A stretch of 43,812 nt of DNA, taken from NCBI RefSeq assembly GCF_001279005.1, contig NZ_LGCN01000229.1, positions 1 through 43,812 on the forward strand, read 5' to 3'. Position 1 is the first letter of the stretch. The number at the start of each line of letters is the position of its first letter. This DNA comes from Streptomyces caelestis (GTDB taxonomy: Bacteria; Actinomycetota; Actinomycetes; Streptomycetales; Streptomycetaceae). A model generated the notes under the pieces. It was not told where the DNA came from. It made no database searches and saw only the letters and a program-made list of their open reading frames with translations. A program made the position numbers and the translations under genes. Shown here one piece after another: positions 16,095 to 31,209 of this stretch.

Positions 16095-16478
16095 ATGGCG
16101 AAGCTCAGCCAGGAAGACCTGCTCGCCCAGTTCGAGGAGATGACCCTCATCGAGCTCTCCGAGTTCGTGAAGGCCTTCGAGGAGAAGTTCGACGTCACCG
16201 CCGCCGCCGCCGTGGCCGTCGCGGGCCCGGCCGGTCCGGCCGCCCCGGCCGAGGCCGCCGAGGAGAAGGACGAGTTCGACGTCATCCTCACCGGTGCCGG
16301 CGACAAGAAGATCCAGGTCATCAAGGTCGTGCGTGAGCTGACCTCCCTGGGTCTGAAGGAGGCCAAGGACCTCGTGGACGGCGCCCCGAAGCCCGTCCTC
16401 GAGAAGGTCGCCAAGGACGCCGCCGAGAAGGCCGCCGAGTCCCTCAAGGGCGCCGGCGCCTCCGTCGAGGTCAAGTAA
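16095..16478 (+). CDS. rplL: 50S ribosomal protein bL12 (L7/L12)
   Basis: 127 residues. N-terminal dimerisation domain ([31 protein letters not shown]), a flexible Ala/Pro hinge (about 36-57), and the C-terminal factor-binding domain ([39 protein letters not shown]). Present in several copies on the ribosomal stalk, it recruits EF-Tu, EF-G and IF2. GGAAGG lies before the ATG at 16095. Followed by a strong hairpin. Confidence 0.98.
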   Translation: MAKLSQEDLLAQFEEMTLIELSEFVKAFEEKFDVTAAAAVAVAGPAGPAAPAEAAEEKDEFDVILTGAGDKKIQVIKVVRELTSLGLKEAKDLVDGAPKPVLEKVAKDAAEKAAESLKGAGASVEVK

Positions 16479-16539
16479 GACCTTCCGGGCCCGTCAGGAC
16501 CCGCTGCGCGTCCCGCGGGACGTGTAACGCTCAAGCGCT

Positions 16540-16573
16540 GAGGAGCGATCATCCATCCGGGTGGTCGCTCCTC
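16540..16573 (+). terminator. Hairpin after rplL
   Basis: A 15-bp stem with two G-T pairs: GAGGAGCGATCATCC (16540-16554) with 16559-16573, no U-tract. It closely resembles the hairpin after rpoC (24560-24595), including the shared CCTCGGCGT on the 3' side. Confidence 0.8.
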
Positions 16574-16699
16574 GGCGTATGAGGGGCCCGGCGGCGGCTG
16601 CCTTGCCCCCGGGACGGCGGGGGGTAGGGTGATCTTCGTCGTGCCTCCCGGGGGCCGCGAGGATGTGCCTGGTGGCAGGCGGCTCCGGCAAGAGGGGCC

Positions 16700-16728
16700 T
16701 TGACGAACCGCACGCGGCGCGCAATTCT
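16700..16728 (+). promoter_or_regulatory. Upstream rpoB promoter candidate
   Basis: TTGACG (16700-16705), a 17-base spacer and AATTCT (16723-16728). The -35 is near consensus and the -10 is weaker. It would give a leader of about 325 bases to rpoB. Confidence 0.45.
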
Positions 16729-16866
16729 CAGGACGCGTCGTCGCAAGGATCCGAATCCGAGGCATGGATCGACGGCAAAGAGGGCAGTATCAACGTGCGT
16801 TGAGGGCAGCGCCTTGTCGCAGGAGTTGAGAAGAACGAGGGCCTCCACCGGGTTCGTAAACCGGCA

Positions 16867-16896
16867 TTGGACATCAGTGTGGCAAATGGCTACACT
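16867..16896 (+). promoter_or_regulatory. Main rpoB promoter
   Basis: TTGGAC (16867-16872), 18 bases, TACACT (16891-16896) is the best vegetative promoter in the 16479-17059 spacer. Start near 16903 gives a ~157-base leader containing a CCCCTG/CAGGGG hairpin (16923-16942). No gene is seen in the spacer. Confidence 0.75.
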
Positions 16897-17059
16897 GACC
16901 CTTTGCGCTGCCTGTTAGCTGTCCCCTGCCCGTCACCAGGGGCATGCCCTCGCTCGAGCATCGACGACTGGATCATCTCCGACCTGGGATGTCCGTCTCT
17001 CTGCACGGTGGGGGGCCGGTACGCGCGTAGTGAGTCCGAGCCCTCGGAAGGACCCCCTC

Positions 17060-20000
17060 TTGGCCGCCTCGCGCAACGCCTCGACCGCGAATACGAACAA
17101 CGGTGCCAGCACCGCCCCGCTGCGCATCTCCTTTGCAAAGATCAAGGAGCCTCTCGAGGTTCCGAACCTGCTCGCGCTGCAGACCGAGAGCTTCGACTGG
17201 CTGCTCGGGAACACCGCCTGGCAGAGTCGGGTCGAGGAGGCTCTCGAGAACGGGCACGACGTCCCCACCAAGTCCGGTCTGGAGGAGATCTTCGAAGAGA
17301 TCTCCCCGATCGAGGACTTCTCCGGGTCGATGTCGCTGACCTTCCGCGACCACCGCTTCGAGCCGCCGAAGAACTCCATCGACGAGTGCAAGGAGCGCGA
17401 CTTCACGTACGCGGCCCCGCTCTTCGTCACCGCCGAGTTCACCAACAACGAGACCGGCGAGATCAAGTCCCAGACCGTCTTCATGGGCGACTTCCCGCTC
17501 ATGACGAACAAGGGCACGTTCGTCATCAACGGCACCGAGCGTGTCGTGGTGTCGCAGCTGGTCCGTTCGCCCGGCGTCTACTTCGACTCCTCCATCGACA
17601 AGACGTCCGACAAGGACATCTTCTCCGCCAAGATCATCCCTTCCCGGGGCGCCTGGCTGGAGATGGAGATCGACAAGCGCGACATGGTCGGTGTCCGCAT
17701 CGACCGCAAGCGCAAGCAGTCCGTCACCGTCCTCCTGAAGGCGCTCGGCTGGACCACCGAGCAGATTCTCGAGGAGTTCGGCGAGTACGAGTCCATGCGC
17801 GCCACCCTGGAGAAGGACCACACCCAGGGCCAGGACGACGCGCTGCTCGACATCTACCGCAAGCTGCGTCCGGGCGAGCCCCCCACGCGTGAGGCCGCGC
17901 AGACGCTGCTCGAGAACCTCTACTTCAACCCCAAGCGCTACGACCTCGCCAAGGTCGGCCGCTACAAGGTGAACAAGAAGCTCGGCGGGGACGAGCCGCT
18001 GGACGCCGGCGTGCTCACCACCGACGACATCATCGCCACCATCAAGTACCTGGTGAAGCTGCACGCCGGTGAGACCGAGACGGTCGGCGAGTCCGGTCGC
18101 TCGATCATGGTCGAGACCGACGACATCGACCACTTCGGCAACCGCCGCATCCGCAACGTCGGCGAGCTGATCCAGAACCAGGTCCGTACGGGTCTCGCCC
18201 GTATGGAGCGCGTCGTGCGCGAGCGCATGACCACCCAGGACGTCGAGGCGATCACGCCGCAGACCCTGATCAACATCCGGCCGGTCGTCGCCTCCATCAA
18301 GGAGTTCTTCGGCACCAGCCAGCTGTCGCAGTTCATGGACCAGAACAACCCGCTGTCGGGGCTGACGCACAAGCGTCGTCTGAACGCCCTCGGCCCGGGT
18401 GGTCTCTCCCGTGAGCGGGCCGGCTTCGAGGTCCGTGACGTGCACCCGTCGCACTACGGCCGCATGTGCCCGATCGAGACGCCGGAAGGCCCGAACATCG
18501 GTCTGATCGGCTCGCTCGCCTCGTACGGCCGGATCAACCCGTTCGGCTTCATCGAGACGCCGTACCGCAAGGTCGTCGAGGGCCAGGTCACCGACGAGGT
18601 CGACTACCTGACCGCCGACGAGGAGGACCGCTTCGTCATCGCGCAGGCCAACGCCCCGCTGAGCGACGAGATGCGGTTCGTCGAGAACCGGATCCTGGTC
18701 CGCCGTCGTGGCGGCGAGGTCGACTACGTCCCCGGTGACGACGTCGACTACATGGACGTCTCGCCGCGCCAGATGGTGTCGGTCGCGACCGCCATGATCC
18801 CGTTCCTCGAGCACGACGACGCCAACCGTGCCCTCATGGGCGCGAACATGATGCGCCAGGCCGTGCCGCTGATCAAGAGCGAGTCCCCGCTCGTCGGCAC
18901 CGGCATGGAGTACCGCTCCGCCGTCGACGCCGGCGACGTGGTCAAGGCCGAGAAGGACGGTGTGGTCCAGGAGGTCTCCGCGGACTACATCACCACCGCC
19001 AACGACGACGGCACGTACATCACGTACCGCCTGGCCAAGTTCTCGCGCTCCAACCAGGGCACCTCGGTCAACCAGAAGGTCATCGTCAACGAGGGCGACC
19101 GGATCATCACCGGCCAGGTCCTCGCCGACGGCCCGGCCACCGAGAACGGCGAGATGGCGCTCGGCAAGAACCTGCTGGTCGCGTTCATGCCGTGGGAGGG
19201 CCACAACTACGAGGACGCGATCATCCTGTCGCAGCGCCTCGTGCAGGACGACGTCCTCTCCTCGATCCACATCGAGGAGCACGAGGTCGACGCCCGTGAC
19301 ACCAAGCTGGGCCCCGAGGAGATCACCCGGGACATCCCGAACGTCTCCGAGGAGGTCCTCGCCGACCTCGACGAGCGCGGCATCATCCGCATCGGCGCCG
19401 AGGTCATCGCCGGCGACATCCTCGTCGGCAAGGTCACGCCCAAGGGCGAGACCGAGCTGACCCCCGAGGAGCGCCTGCTCCGCGCGATCTTCGGCGAGAA
19501 GGCCCGTGAGGTCCGTGACACCTCGCTGAAGGTGCCGCACGGCGAGACCGGCAAGGTCATCGGCGTGCGCGTCTTCGACCGCGAGGAGGGCGACGAGCTT
19601 CCCCCCGGCGTCAACCAGCTGGTGCGCGTCTACGTCGCGCAGAAGCGCAAGATCACCGACGGTGACAAGCTCGCCGGCCGCCACGGCAACAAGGGCGTCA
19701 TCTCCAAGATCAACCCGATCGAGGACATGCCGTTCCTGGAGGACGGCACGCCGGTCGACATCATCCTCAACCCGCTGGGCGTCCCGTCCCGGATGAACCC
19801 GGGACAGGTCCTGGAGATCCACCTCGGCTGGCTCGCCAGCCGCGGCTGGGACGTCTCCGGCCTCGCGGAGGAGTGGGCCGAGCGGCTCCAGGCCATCGGC
19901 GCCGACAAGGTCGAGCCCGGCACCAACGTCGCCACCCCGGTCTTCGACGGTGCGCGTGAGGACGAGCTCGCGGGCCTGCTCCAGCACACCATCCCGAACC

Positions 20001-20545
20001 GCGACGGCGAGCGCATGGTGCTCCCGTCCGGCAAGGCGCGGCTGTACGACGGCCGCTCGGGCGAGCCGTTCCCGGAGCCGATCTCGGTCGGCTACATGTA
20101 CATCCTGAAGCTGCACCACCTGGTCGACGACAAGCTGCACGCGCGTTCGACCGGTCCGTACTCCATGATCACCCAGCAGCCGCTGGGTGGTAAGGCTCAG
20201 TTCGGTGGCCAGCGGTTCGGCGAGATGGAGGTGTGGGCACTCGAGGCGTACGGCGCCGCCTACGCGCTCCAGGAGCTGCTGACCATCAAGTCCGACGACG
20301 TCACCGGCCGCGTGAAGGTCTACGAGGCGATCGTCAAGGGCGAGAACATCCCCGAGCCCGGCATCCCCGAGTCCTTCAAGGTCCTCATCAAGGAGATGCA
20401 GTCCCTGTGCCTGAACGTGGAGGTGCTGTCCAGCGACGGCATGTCCATCGAGATGCGTGACACCGACGAGGACGTCTTCCGCGCTGCGGAGGAGCTCGGC
20501 ATCGACCTGTCCCGGCGCGAGCCGAGCAGCGTCGAAGAGGTCTGA
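17060..20545 (+). CDS. rpoB: DNA-directed RNA polymerase subunit beta
   Basis: 1161 residues when started at the TTG at 17060 ([14 protein letters not shown]). GGAAGGA lies 7 bases upstream, and numbering then agrees with streptomycete RpoB (His437, Arg440). An upstream GTG at 17030 would add ten atypical residues. Rifampicin pocket: [18 protein letters not shown] (from about 417), then [13 protein letters not shown]. The residue equivalent to E. coli Ser531 is Asn442. The catalytic-core stretches [26 protein letters not shown] and the C-terminal [52 protein letters not shown] are complete. Co-transcribed with rpoC. Confidence 0.98.
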   Translation: MAASRNASTANTNNGASTAPLRISFAKIKEPLEVPNLLALQTESFDWLLGNTAWQSRVEEALENGHDVPTKSGLEEIFEEISPIEDFSGSMSLTFRDHRFEPPKNSIDECKERDFTYAAPLFVTAEFTNNETGEIKSQTVFMGDFPLMTNKGTFVINGTERVVVSQLVRSPGVYFDSSIDKTSDKDIFSAKIIPSRGAWLEMEIDKRDMVGVRIDRKRKQSVTVLLKALGWTTEQILEEFGEYESMRATLEKDHTQGQDDALLDIYRKLRPGEPPTREAAQTLLENLYFNPKRYDLAKVGRYKVNKKLGGDEPLDAGVLTTDDIIATIKYLVKLHAGETETVGESGRSIMVETDDIDHFGNRRIRNVGELIQNQVRTGLARMERVVRERMTTQDVEAITPQTLINIRPVVASIKEFFGTSQLSQFMDQNNPLSGLTHKRRLNALGPGGLSRERAGFEVRDVHPSHYGRMCPIETPEGPNIGLIGSLASYGRINPFGFIETPYRKVVEGQVTDEVDYLTADEEDRFVIAQANAPLSDEMRFVENRILVRRRGGEVDYVPGDDVDYMDVSPRQMVSVATAMIPFLEHDDANRALMGANMMRQAVPLIKSESPLVGTGMEYRSAVDAGDVVKAEKDGVVQEVSADYITTANDDGTYITYRLAKFSRSNQGTSVNQKVIVNEGDRIITGQVLADGPATENGEMALGKNLLVAFMPWEGHNYEDAIILSQRLVQDDVLSSIHIEEHEVDARDTKLGPEEITRDIPNVSEEVLADLDERGIIRIGAEVIAGDILVGKVTPKGETELTPEERLLRAIFGEKAREVRDTSLKVPHGETGKVIGVRVFDREEGDELPPGVNQLVRVYVAQKRKITDGDKLAGRHGNKGVISKINPIEDMPFLEDGTPVDIILNPLGVPSRMNPGQVLEIHLGWLASRGWDVSGLAEEWAERLQAIGADKVEPGTNVATPVFDGAREDELAGLLQHTIPNRDGERMVLPSGKARLYDGRSGEPFPEPISVGYMYILKLHHLVDDKLHARSTGPYSMITQQPLGGKAQFGGQRFGEMEVWALEAYGAAYALQELLTIKSDDVTGRVKVYEAIVKGENIPEPGIPESFKVLIKEMQSLCLNVEVLSSDGMSIEMRDTDEDVFRAAEELGIDLSRREPSSVEEV

Positions 20546-20553
20546 CGGGAGTG

Positions 20554-20581
20554 GGGCGGCCCGGTGAACTCCGGGCCGCCC
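20554..20581 (+). other. Stem-loop in the rpoB-rpoC spacer
   Basis: GGGCGGCCCGG (20554-20564) pairs perfectly with CCGGGCCGCCC (20571-20581) around TGAACT. There is no U-tract, and rpoC lacks an evident promoter, so this is more likely a pause, stability or processing element than a terminator. Confidence 0.6.
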
Positions 20582-20640
20582 GCCCCAGGACCCCCGTTTC
20601 AGACCCCAAGACTTACAACCCTGAGAGGGATTGACGCATA

Positions 20641-24540
<3,900 letters not shown>

Positions 24541-24559
24541 GGCGTAGGTCAGAAGCACT

Positions 24560-24595
24560 GAGGGGCGGTCACTCCGTACGGGGTGGCCGCCCCTC
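24560..24595 (+). terminator. Hairpin after rpoC
   Basis: A 16-bp stem with two G-T pairs (24560-24575 with 24580-24595) around GTAC, no U-tract. Near-copy of the element after rplL. Confidence 0.85.
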
Positions 24596-24692
24596 GGCGT
24601 CGTATACCGGCCGTGTGCCGCCGAACCCGTGCCCGAACGGCCGTCCTGGCGCATCATGGAGGGACCCGGTGTGACGGGGGAGATGGTGCTCG

Positions 24693-25253
24693 GTGTCGTA
24701 TTCGCCGTACTCGCAGGGGCAGCCCTGGCAGCAGGGGCACGGTGTGCCGCAGCCGTGGGGAGGGCAGCCGTGGGGCGGTCAGGCCGCCCCGTCGATGCGC
24801 GCCTCGCACGCCGACCGGGAGCGGGCCGTGGACGTCCTCAGGGCGGGATACGGGGAGGGGCGGCTGGAGAAGCCCGAGTTCGACCAGAGGGTCGCGCGGG
24901 CGTACGCCGCCCGTACGGTGGGGGAGCTGGCGCTGCTGGTGGCCGACCTGCCGCAGGGACCCGTACCGCATGCCGCGCACGCCGTGCCGGCGGTGTTCCT
25001 GCCGGCGCCCCGGGCGCGGGTGAACGGCAAGGCGGTCGCCTCCGCCGTCTGCGGCGGGCTCTGCCTGGTCACCTTCGGGATCACCGGCATCCCGGCGGTG
25101 ATCCTGGGGCACGCGGCGCGGGCCGAGATCAGGCGCACGGGGGAGGAGGGCGACGGAATGGCGCTGACCGGTCTGGCGCTCGGCTGGCTGGCGAACGGGG
25201 CGTGGACGGTCCTGATGCTCCTGTCGTTCGCGCTCGCGCTGGCCACCGGTTGA
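24693..25253 (+). CDS. DUF1707/DUF4190 membrane protein
   Basis: 186 residues from a GTG at 24693; ATGs further in are less likely since the Tyr/Gln/Gly/Pro-rich N-terminus (about 1-33) is common in this family. DUF1707 (SHOCT-like) spans about 36-88: MRASHADRERAVDVLRAGYGEGRLEKPEFDQRVARAYAARTVGEL. Two membrane helices (about 112-140 and 155-183) with GHAARAEIRRTGEEGDGMALTGLALGW between them match DUF4190. Function unknown; widespread in streptomycete membranes. It stands alone between rpoC and the str operon. Confidence 0.88.
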   Translation: MSYSPYSQGQPWQQGHGVPQPWGGQPWGGQAAPSMRASHADRERAVDVLRAGYGEGRLEKPEFDQRVARAYAARTVGELALLVADLPQGPVPHAAHAVPAVFLPAPRARVNGKAVASAVCGGLCLVTFGITGIPAVILGHAARAEIRRTGEEGDGMALTGLALGWLANGAWTVLMLLSFALALATG

Positions 25254-25305
25254 CAACCGAGGACCGGCGTGTTCCGCGCGGCGGCGCGGTTCGGGCCCAT
25301 TTGTT

Positions 25306-25334
25306 TTGACCGCAGCGAATGCGATAGGTACGCT
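25306..25334 (+). promoter_or_regulatory. rpsL (str operon) promoter
   Basis: TTGACC (25306-25311), a 17-base spacer and TACGCT (25329-25334): the clearest vegetative promoter in the window. Start near 25341. Confidence 0.8.
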
Positions 25335-25340
25335 CAGACC

Positions 25341-25531
25341 TTGTGCCTGGGGTGTGCCCTGGTCTTCGTGCGTGCCATCACACCGCACCGGGGGCCGATG
25401 AACGGCCACCGCAATCCACACGTTCCTTCCGTCGTTCGGCGGAAGGTCGCGGGATTCGACACACCCGACCGCGTGGGTCGGTGACGTTCCAGGTTAGCTT
25501 CACCATTCGGCACACAGAAACCGGAGAAGTA
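25341..25531 (+). promoter_or_regulatory. Structured rpsL leader
   Basis: A leader of about 190 bases with three stems: GGCCG-ATGAA-CGGCC (about 25394-25408), CCTTCCG/CGGAAGG (about 25425-25445), and CCGACC/GGTCGG (about 25467-25483). It may mediate ribosomal-protein feedback, but no described leader family is recognised. Confidence 0.45.
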
Positions 25532-25903
25532 GTGCCTACGATCCAGCAGCTGGTCCGCAAGGGCCGGCAGGACAAGGTCGAGAAGAACAAGACGCCCGCA
25601 CTCGAGGGTTCCCCTCAGCGTCGTGGCGTCTGCACGCGTGTGTTCACGACCACCCCGAAGAAGCCGAACTCGGCCCTGCGTAAGGTCGCGCGTGTGCGTC
25701 TGACCAGTGGCATCGAGGTCACCGCTTACATTCCGGGTGAGGGACACAACCTGCAGGAGCACTCCATCGTGCTCGTGCGCGGCGGCCGTGTGAAGGACCT
25801 GCCGGGTGTTCGCTACAAGATCATCCGCGGTTCGCTCGACACCCAGGGTGTCAAGAACCGCAAGCAGGCTCGCAGCCGTTACGGCGCCAAGAAGGAGAAG
25901 TAA
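25532..25903 (+). CDS. rpsL: 30S ribosomal protein uS12
   Basis: 123 residues from a GTG at 25532 with CCGGAGAAG upstream; the longer upstream frame is non-coding leader. Decoding-centre protein. Lys43, Lys88 and Pro91, whose changes give streptomycin resistance or dependence, are wild type ([18 protein letters not shown]). Asp89 in KDLPG is the residue that is methylthiolated in many bacteria. First gene of rpsL-rpsG-fusA-tuf; rpsG follows after 2 bases. Confidence 0.98.
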   Translation: MPTIQQLVRKGRQDKVEKNKTPALEGSPQRRGVCTRVFTTTPKKPNSALRKVARVRLTSGIEVTAYIPGEGHNLQEHSIVLVRGGRVKDLPGVRYKIIRGSLDTQGVKNRKQARSRYGAKKEK

Positions 25904-25905
25904 GA

Positions 25906-26376
25906 ATGCCTCGTAAGGGCCCCGCCCCGAAGCGCCCGGTCATCATCGACCCGGTCTACGGTTCTCCTCTGGTGACCTCCCTGATCAACAAGGTGCTGCT
26001 GAACGGCAAGCGCTCCACCGCCGAGCGCATCGTCTACGGCGCCATGGAGGGTCTGCGTGAGAAGACGGGCAACGACCCGATCATCACGCTGAAGCGCGCG
26101 CTGGAGAACATCAAGCCGACCCTCGAGGTCAAGTCCCGCCGTGTCGGTGGTGCGACGTACCAGGTTCCGATCGAGGTCAAGCCCGGTCGCGCCAACACGC
26201 TCGCGCTGCGCTGGCTGGTCGGTTACTCCCGCGCCCGTCGCGAGAAGACCATGACCGAGCGTCTGCTCAACGAGCTTCTCGACGCCTCCAACGGCCTCGG
26301 CGCCGCTGTGAAGAAGCGCGAGGACACGCACAAGATGGCCGAGTCCAACAAGGCCTTCGCGCACTACCGCTGGTAG
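25906..26376 (+). CDS. rpsG: 30S ribosomal protein uS7
   Basis: 156 residues. ATG at 25906, with the ribosome site AAGGAGAAG lying inside the end of rpsL. Primary 16S rRNA-binding protein of the small-subunit head: [46 protein letters not shown] and the [28 protein letters not shown] segment. In other bacteria S7 represses this operon. Confidence 0.98.
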   Translation: MPRKGPAPKRPVIIDPVYGSPLVTSLINKVLLNGKRSTAERIVYGAMEGLREKTGNDPIITLKRALENIKPTLEVKSRRVGGATYQVPIEVKPGRANTLALRWLVGYSRARREKTMTERLLNELLDASNGLGAAVKKREDTHKMAESNKAFAHYRW

Positions 26377-26415
26377 TCGCTACCCACATCGAGACCGAGA
26401 GAAGACTGAAGCCTT

Positions 26416-28542
26416 ATGGCTACCACTTCACTTGACCTGGCCAAGGTCCGCAACATCGGGATCATGGCCCACATCGACGCGGGCAAGACGACCACCACCG
26501 AGCGGATCCTGTTCTACACCGGTGTGTCGTACAAGATCGGTGAGGTCCACGACGGCGCCGCCACCATGGACTGGATGGAGCAGGAGCAGGAGCGTGGCAT
26601 CACGATCACGTCCGCTGCCACCACCTGTCACTGGCCGCTCGAGGACAACGACTACACGATCAACATCATCGACACCCCCGGGCACGTCGACTTCACCGTC
26701 GAGGTGGAGCGTTCCCTGCGTGTGCTCGACGGTGCCGTGACCGTGTTCGACGGTGTCGCCGGTGTCGAGCCCCAGTCCGAGACGGTGTGGCGTCAGGCCG
26801 ACCGTTACGGCGTCCCGCGCATCTGCTTCGTCAACAAGCTGGACCGTACCGGCGCCGAGTTCCACCGCTGCGTGGACATGATCTCGGACCGTCTGGGCGC
26901 CCAGCCGCTCGTCATGCAGCTCCCGATCGGTGCCGAGGCCGACTTCCAGGGCGTCGTGGACCTGGTCCGCATGAAGGCGCTCGTGTGGTCCGCCGAGGCG
27001 GCCAAGGGCGAGATGTACGACGTCGTCGACATCCCGGCCACGCACACCGAGGCCGCCGAGGAGTGGCGCGGCAAGCTGGTCGAGGCCGTCGCCGAGAACG
27101 ACGAAGAGATCATGGAGCTGTACCTGGAGGGCCAGGAGCCCACCGAGGAGCAGCTGTACGCCGCGATCCGTCGCATCACCATCGCCTCCGGCAAGTCCAG
27201 CGACACCACGGTCACCCCGGTGTTCTGCGGCACCGCGTTCAAGAACAAGGGCGTCCAGCCCCTGCTCGACGCGGTCGTGCGCTACCTGCCGACCCCGCTC
27301 GACGTCGAGGCCATCGAGGGTCACGACCCGAAGGACGCCGAGACCGTCGTCAAGCGCAAGCCGTCCGAGGACGAGCCGCTGGCCGCGCTCGCGTTCAAGA
27401 TCATGAGCGACCCGCACCTCGGCAAGCTCACCTTCGTCCGGGTCTACTCGGGCCGCCTGGAGTCCGGCACCGCCGTGCTGAACTCCGTCAAGGGCAAGAA
27501 GGAGCGCATCGGCAAGATCTACCGCATGCACGCCAACAAGCGTGAGGAGATCGAGTCGGTGGGCGCCGGCGACATCGTCGCCGTCATGGGCCTGAAGCAG
27601 ACCACCACCGGTGAGACGCTGTCCGACGACAAGAACCCGGTCATCCTGGAGTCCATGGACTTCCCGGCGCCGGTCATCCAGGTCGCCATCGAGCCCAAGT
27701 CGAAGGGCGACCAGGAGAAGCTGGGCGTCGCGATCCAGCGTCTGGCCGAGGAGGACCCGTCCTTCCAGGTCCACTCGGACGAGGAGACGGGCCAGACCAT
27801 CATCGGTGGTATGGGCGAGCTGCACCTCGAGGTGCTGGTCGACCGTATGCGCCGTGAGTTCAAGGTCGAGGCCAACGTCGGCAAGCCCCAGGTCGCCTAC
27901 CGCGAGACGATCCGCAAGGCCGTCGAGCGCGTGGACTACACCCACAAGAAGCAGACCGGTGGTACCGGTCAGTTCGCCAAGGTGCAGATCGCGATCGAGC
28001 CGATCGAGGGCGGCGACGCCAGTTACGAGTTCGTGAACAAGGTCACCGGTGGCCGCATCCCGAAGGAGTACATCCCTTCGGTGGACGCCGGTGCGCAGGA
28101 GGCCATGCAGTTCGGCATCCTGGCCGGCTACGAGATGACGGGCGTCCGCGTCACGCTCATCGACGGTGGCTACCACGAGGTCGACTCCTCCGAACTCGCG
28201 TTCAAGATCGCCGGTTCGCAGGCCTTCAAGGAGGCCGCGCGCAAGGCTTCGCCCGTGCTCCTGGAGCCGATGATGGCCGTCGAGGTCACCACGCCCGAGG
28301 ACTACATGGGTGAGGTCATCGGCGACATCAACTCCCGCCGTGGCCAGATCCAGGCCATGGAGGAGCGGGCCGGTGCCCGCGTCGTGAAGGGTCTCGTGCC
28401 CCTCTCGGAGATGTTCGGCTACGTCGGCGACCTGCGCAGCAAGACGTCCGGCCGCGCCAGCTACTCCATGCAGTTCGACTCCTACGCCGAGGTTCCGCGG
28501 AACGTCGCCGAGGAGATCATCGCGAAGGCCAAGGGCGAGTAA
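26416..28542 (+). CDS. fusA: Elongation factor G
   Basis: 708 residues. GTPase that drives ribosomal translocation and, with RRF, recycling. G1 [19 protein letters not shown] (about 17-35), switch [12 protein letters not shown]3 DTPGHVDF, G4 NKLD; domains II-V follow ([30 protein letters not shown] ending in [31 protein letters not shown]). Full length. It is separated from rpsG by 39 bases with GAGAGAAG before the ATG. Streptomycetes often have a second fusA-like gene elsewhere; this is the str-operon copy. Confidence 0.98.
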   Translation: MATTSLDLAKVRNIGIMAHIDAGKTTTTERILFYTGVSYKIGEVHDGAATMDWMEQEQERGITITSAATTCHWPLEDNDYTINIIDTPGHVDFTVEVERSLRVLDGAVTVFDGVAGVEPQSETVWRQADRYGVPRICFVNKLDRTGAEFHRCVDMISDRLGAQPLVMQLPIGAEADFQGVVDLVRMKALVWSAEAAKGEMYDVVDIPATHTEAAEEWRGKLVEAVAENDEEIMELYLEGQEPTEEQLYAAIRRITIASGKSSDTTVTPVFCGTAFKNKGVQPLLDAVVRYLPTPLDVEAIEGHDPKDAETVVKRKPSEDEPLAALAFKIMSDPHLGKLTFVRVYSGRLESGTAVLNSVKGKKERIGKIYRMHANKREEIESVGAGDIVAVMGLKQTTTGETLSDDKNPVILESMDFPAPVIQVAIEPKSKGDQEKLGVAIQRLAEEDPSFQVHSDEETGQTIIGGMGELHLEVLVDRMRREFKVEANVGKPQVAYRETIRKAVERVDYTHKKQTGGTGQFAKVQIAIEPIEGGDASYEFVNKVTGGRIPKEYIPSVDAGAQEAMQFGILAGYEMTGVRVTLIDGGYHEVDSSELAFKIAGSQAFKEAARKASPVLLEPMMAVEVTTPEDYMGEVIGDINSRRGQIQAMEERAGARVVKGLVPLSEMFGYVGDLRSKTSGRASYSMQFDSYAEVPRNVAEEIIAKAKGE

Positions 28543-28600
28543 CGGACTCCGTTTAACGGACCCCGTTCACACGCTTTAGGCTTGACCCCGGAGCCTGCAA

Positions 28601-28634
28601 GGGGCATTCCGCCGCCAACCCGGCGGAATGCCCC
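28601..28634 (+). other. Strong stem-loop between fusA and tuf
   Basis: GGGGCATTCCGCCG (28601-28614) pairs perfectly with 28621-28634 around CCAACC, without a U-tract. Upstream, AACGGA-C-TCCGTT (28541-28553) forms a small palindrome. The element could reduce read-through from fusA or stabilise a tuf-specific transcript. A TTGACC at 28583 may be part of a tuf promoter, but its -10 is not evident. Confidence 0.6.
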
Positions 28635-28710
28635 GGGTCCGGGTTTCCCAGCAAAGATCACCTGGCGCCGATGAGTAAGGCGTACCAGAACCACTCTCAG
28701 GAGGACCCCC

Positions 28711-29904
<1,194 letters not shown>

Positions 29905-29947
29905 GCTTGCTGATCTGACCTGGTAGCTCCTGCCGCGAGCACCTGAG

Positions 29948-29982
29948 AGGGCCCGCACGACTTCGGTCGTGCGGGCCCTTTC
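29948..29982 (+). terminator. Intrinsic terminator of the str operon
   Basis: A 14-bp perfect stem (AGGGCCCGCACGAC 29948-29961 with 29966-29979) closed by a TTCG tetraloop and followed by TTTCGCTTG. Confidence 0.93.
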
Positions 29983-30040
29983 GCTTGTGCGGGCGTCAAC
30001 TCCGCCGCCGCATCGATCGCTCGATCGTGGGAACGGTGGT

Positions 30041-30061
30041 GCATGTGCGTACGGCACATGC
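30041..30061. repeat. Palindromic operator-like repeat upstream of the Rpn-like gene
   Basis: GCATGTGC-GTACG-GCACATGC, perfect 8-bp arms, ends 23 bases before the ATG at 30085. A second repeat, CGATCG-CT-CGATCG, lies at 30014-30027. Either could be a regulator site or RNA hairpin. Confidence 0.5.
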
Positions 30062-30084
30062 CGATCCGCCCATAGCTTCGCCTC

Positions 30085-30972
30085 ATGGTCAGCTCATCCC
30101 ATGAGGCCCTGCACCGGATCTTCCAGCAAGAACCGGGCCTCTTCGCACGCGTCGCCAGGAACCTCGGCGTCGCCTTCCCCCCACTCGTGTCCGCCTCGGA
30201 GCTCTCCACCGACCTGACGGAGACCCGGCCGCTGGAGCGGCGGGTGGACACGTTGCTGCGTATGGACACCGAGGACGGCAGTTTCGTCCTGGCCGTCGAG
30301 TCGCAGAGCAAGCCCAGCCCGCACAAGCCGGCCAGCTGGGCCTATTACTTGTCCCACGTGTACGCGAAGTACGGCGTCCCGCCGGTCCTCCTCGTCGTGT
30401 GCCCGGACCGGAAGACGGCCGCCTGGGCGGCCCGGCAGTTCGACATCGGCCCGCGCCAGTGGCCCTCGCTCACCCTGCGACCCCTGGTCCTGGGGCCCGA
30501 CGACGTGCCGGTGATCGACAGCCCCGACGAGGCCGCCCGTGACATCCCGCTGACGATTCTGTCGGCGGCGCTGCGCCGCTGCGAGCCGGAAGCCGATGCC
30601 ATACTGAACGCGCTGGCGAAGGCACTGAAAGGCCTGTCGGCCGACGACGAGAACACCGCAGGCACCTTCATCGAACTCATGGAACAAGGCCTCGGCACGA
30701 CGCAGGCCGCGGATCTCTGGAGGCATCTCATGGCCGTCGACCTCTCGTTCTTCCAGTCGCAGACTGCCCAGCAGCTCCGGGCGGAGGGTGAGGCGAAGGC
30801 TCTTCTGCGTCTGCTGGCTCATCGGAGCGTCGAGGTCGGCGAGGAGGACCGGGAGCGGATCGTCGGGTGTGGTGACCCTGACGTACTGGACCTGTGGTTC
30901 ACGAGGGCCCTCACCGCGACGTCGGCGGCGGAGATCTTCGCGCCGGCCGGCGAGGCGGGGGCCGTGGACTGA
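30085..30972 (+). CDS. Rpn/PD-(D/E)XK nuclease-like protein (transposase-like family)
   Basis: 295 residues. The N-terminal [26 protein letters not shown] contains Asp55 and Glu72-x-Gln74 in the arrangement of the Rpn (YhgA-like, recombination-promoting nuclease) branch, where the motif is typically LEHQSKPD. The following [25 protein letters not shown] segment also fits. The C-terminal half (about 150-295) is helical and acidic. No transposon ends or target duplications are visible, so it is not an active insertion element by itself. Streptomycete genomes carry many such genes. Preceded by palindromes at 30014-30061. Confidence 0.75.
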   Translation: MVSSSHEALHRIFQQEPGLFARVARNLGVAFPPLVSASELSTDLTETRPLERRVDTLLRMDTEDGSFVLAVESQSKPSPHKPASWAYYLSHVYAKYGVPPVLLVVCPDRKTAAWAARQFDIGPRQWPSLTLRPLVLGPDDVPVIDSPDEAARDIPLTILSAALRRCEPEADAILNALAKALKGLSADDENTAGTFIELMEQGLGTTQAADLWRHLMAVDLSFFQSQTAQQLRAEGEAKALLRLLAHRSVEVGEEDRERIVGCGDPDVLDLWFTRALTATSAAEIFAPAGEAGAVD

Positions 30973-31147
30973 CGGGCCTGTCCTGGTTCCCGTCGTAGAC
31001 GGCTCGGCCGATCCGGTGACATCGCTGCCGTGCCCGGTGTCGGAGCCCTCGCGCATGAAGTGGCACTGGGCTCCGCCCGGCGCGGTGGTCCGCGCCGCGT
31101 ACCGATCCGTTCGAACAGTTCGCCGTTCAGAGCGCATGCGATTCATC

Positions 31148-31183
31148 CGCGCCTCGTCCCGGTTCGTACCGGGGCGAGGCGCG
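31148..31183. terminator. Long hairpin downstream of the Rpn-like gene
   Basis: CGCGCCTCG (31148-31156) pairs with CGAGGCGCG (31175-31183), and CCCGGT/ACCGGG continues inside with one T-G pair, loop TCGT. No U-tract. It is 175 bases after the stop. The rest of 30973-31209 holds nothing recognisable. Confidence 0.65.
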
Positions 31184-31209
31184 TCGGCGTGCGGACCTTC
31201 GCACGGGTA

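Noticed and set aside
16973..20140. A 1055-residue open frame antisense to rpoB
   Set aside because: It is the codon-shadow of a GC-rich gene: low-complexity Val/Asp/Gly/Leu/Arg composition, no domain, and the sense strand encodes a complete RpoB.
30085..30972. Active insertion sequence
   Set aside because: No terminal inverted repeats, target duplication or DDE transposase; the gene is an Rpn-type nuclease relative.
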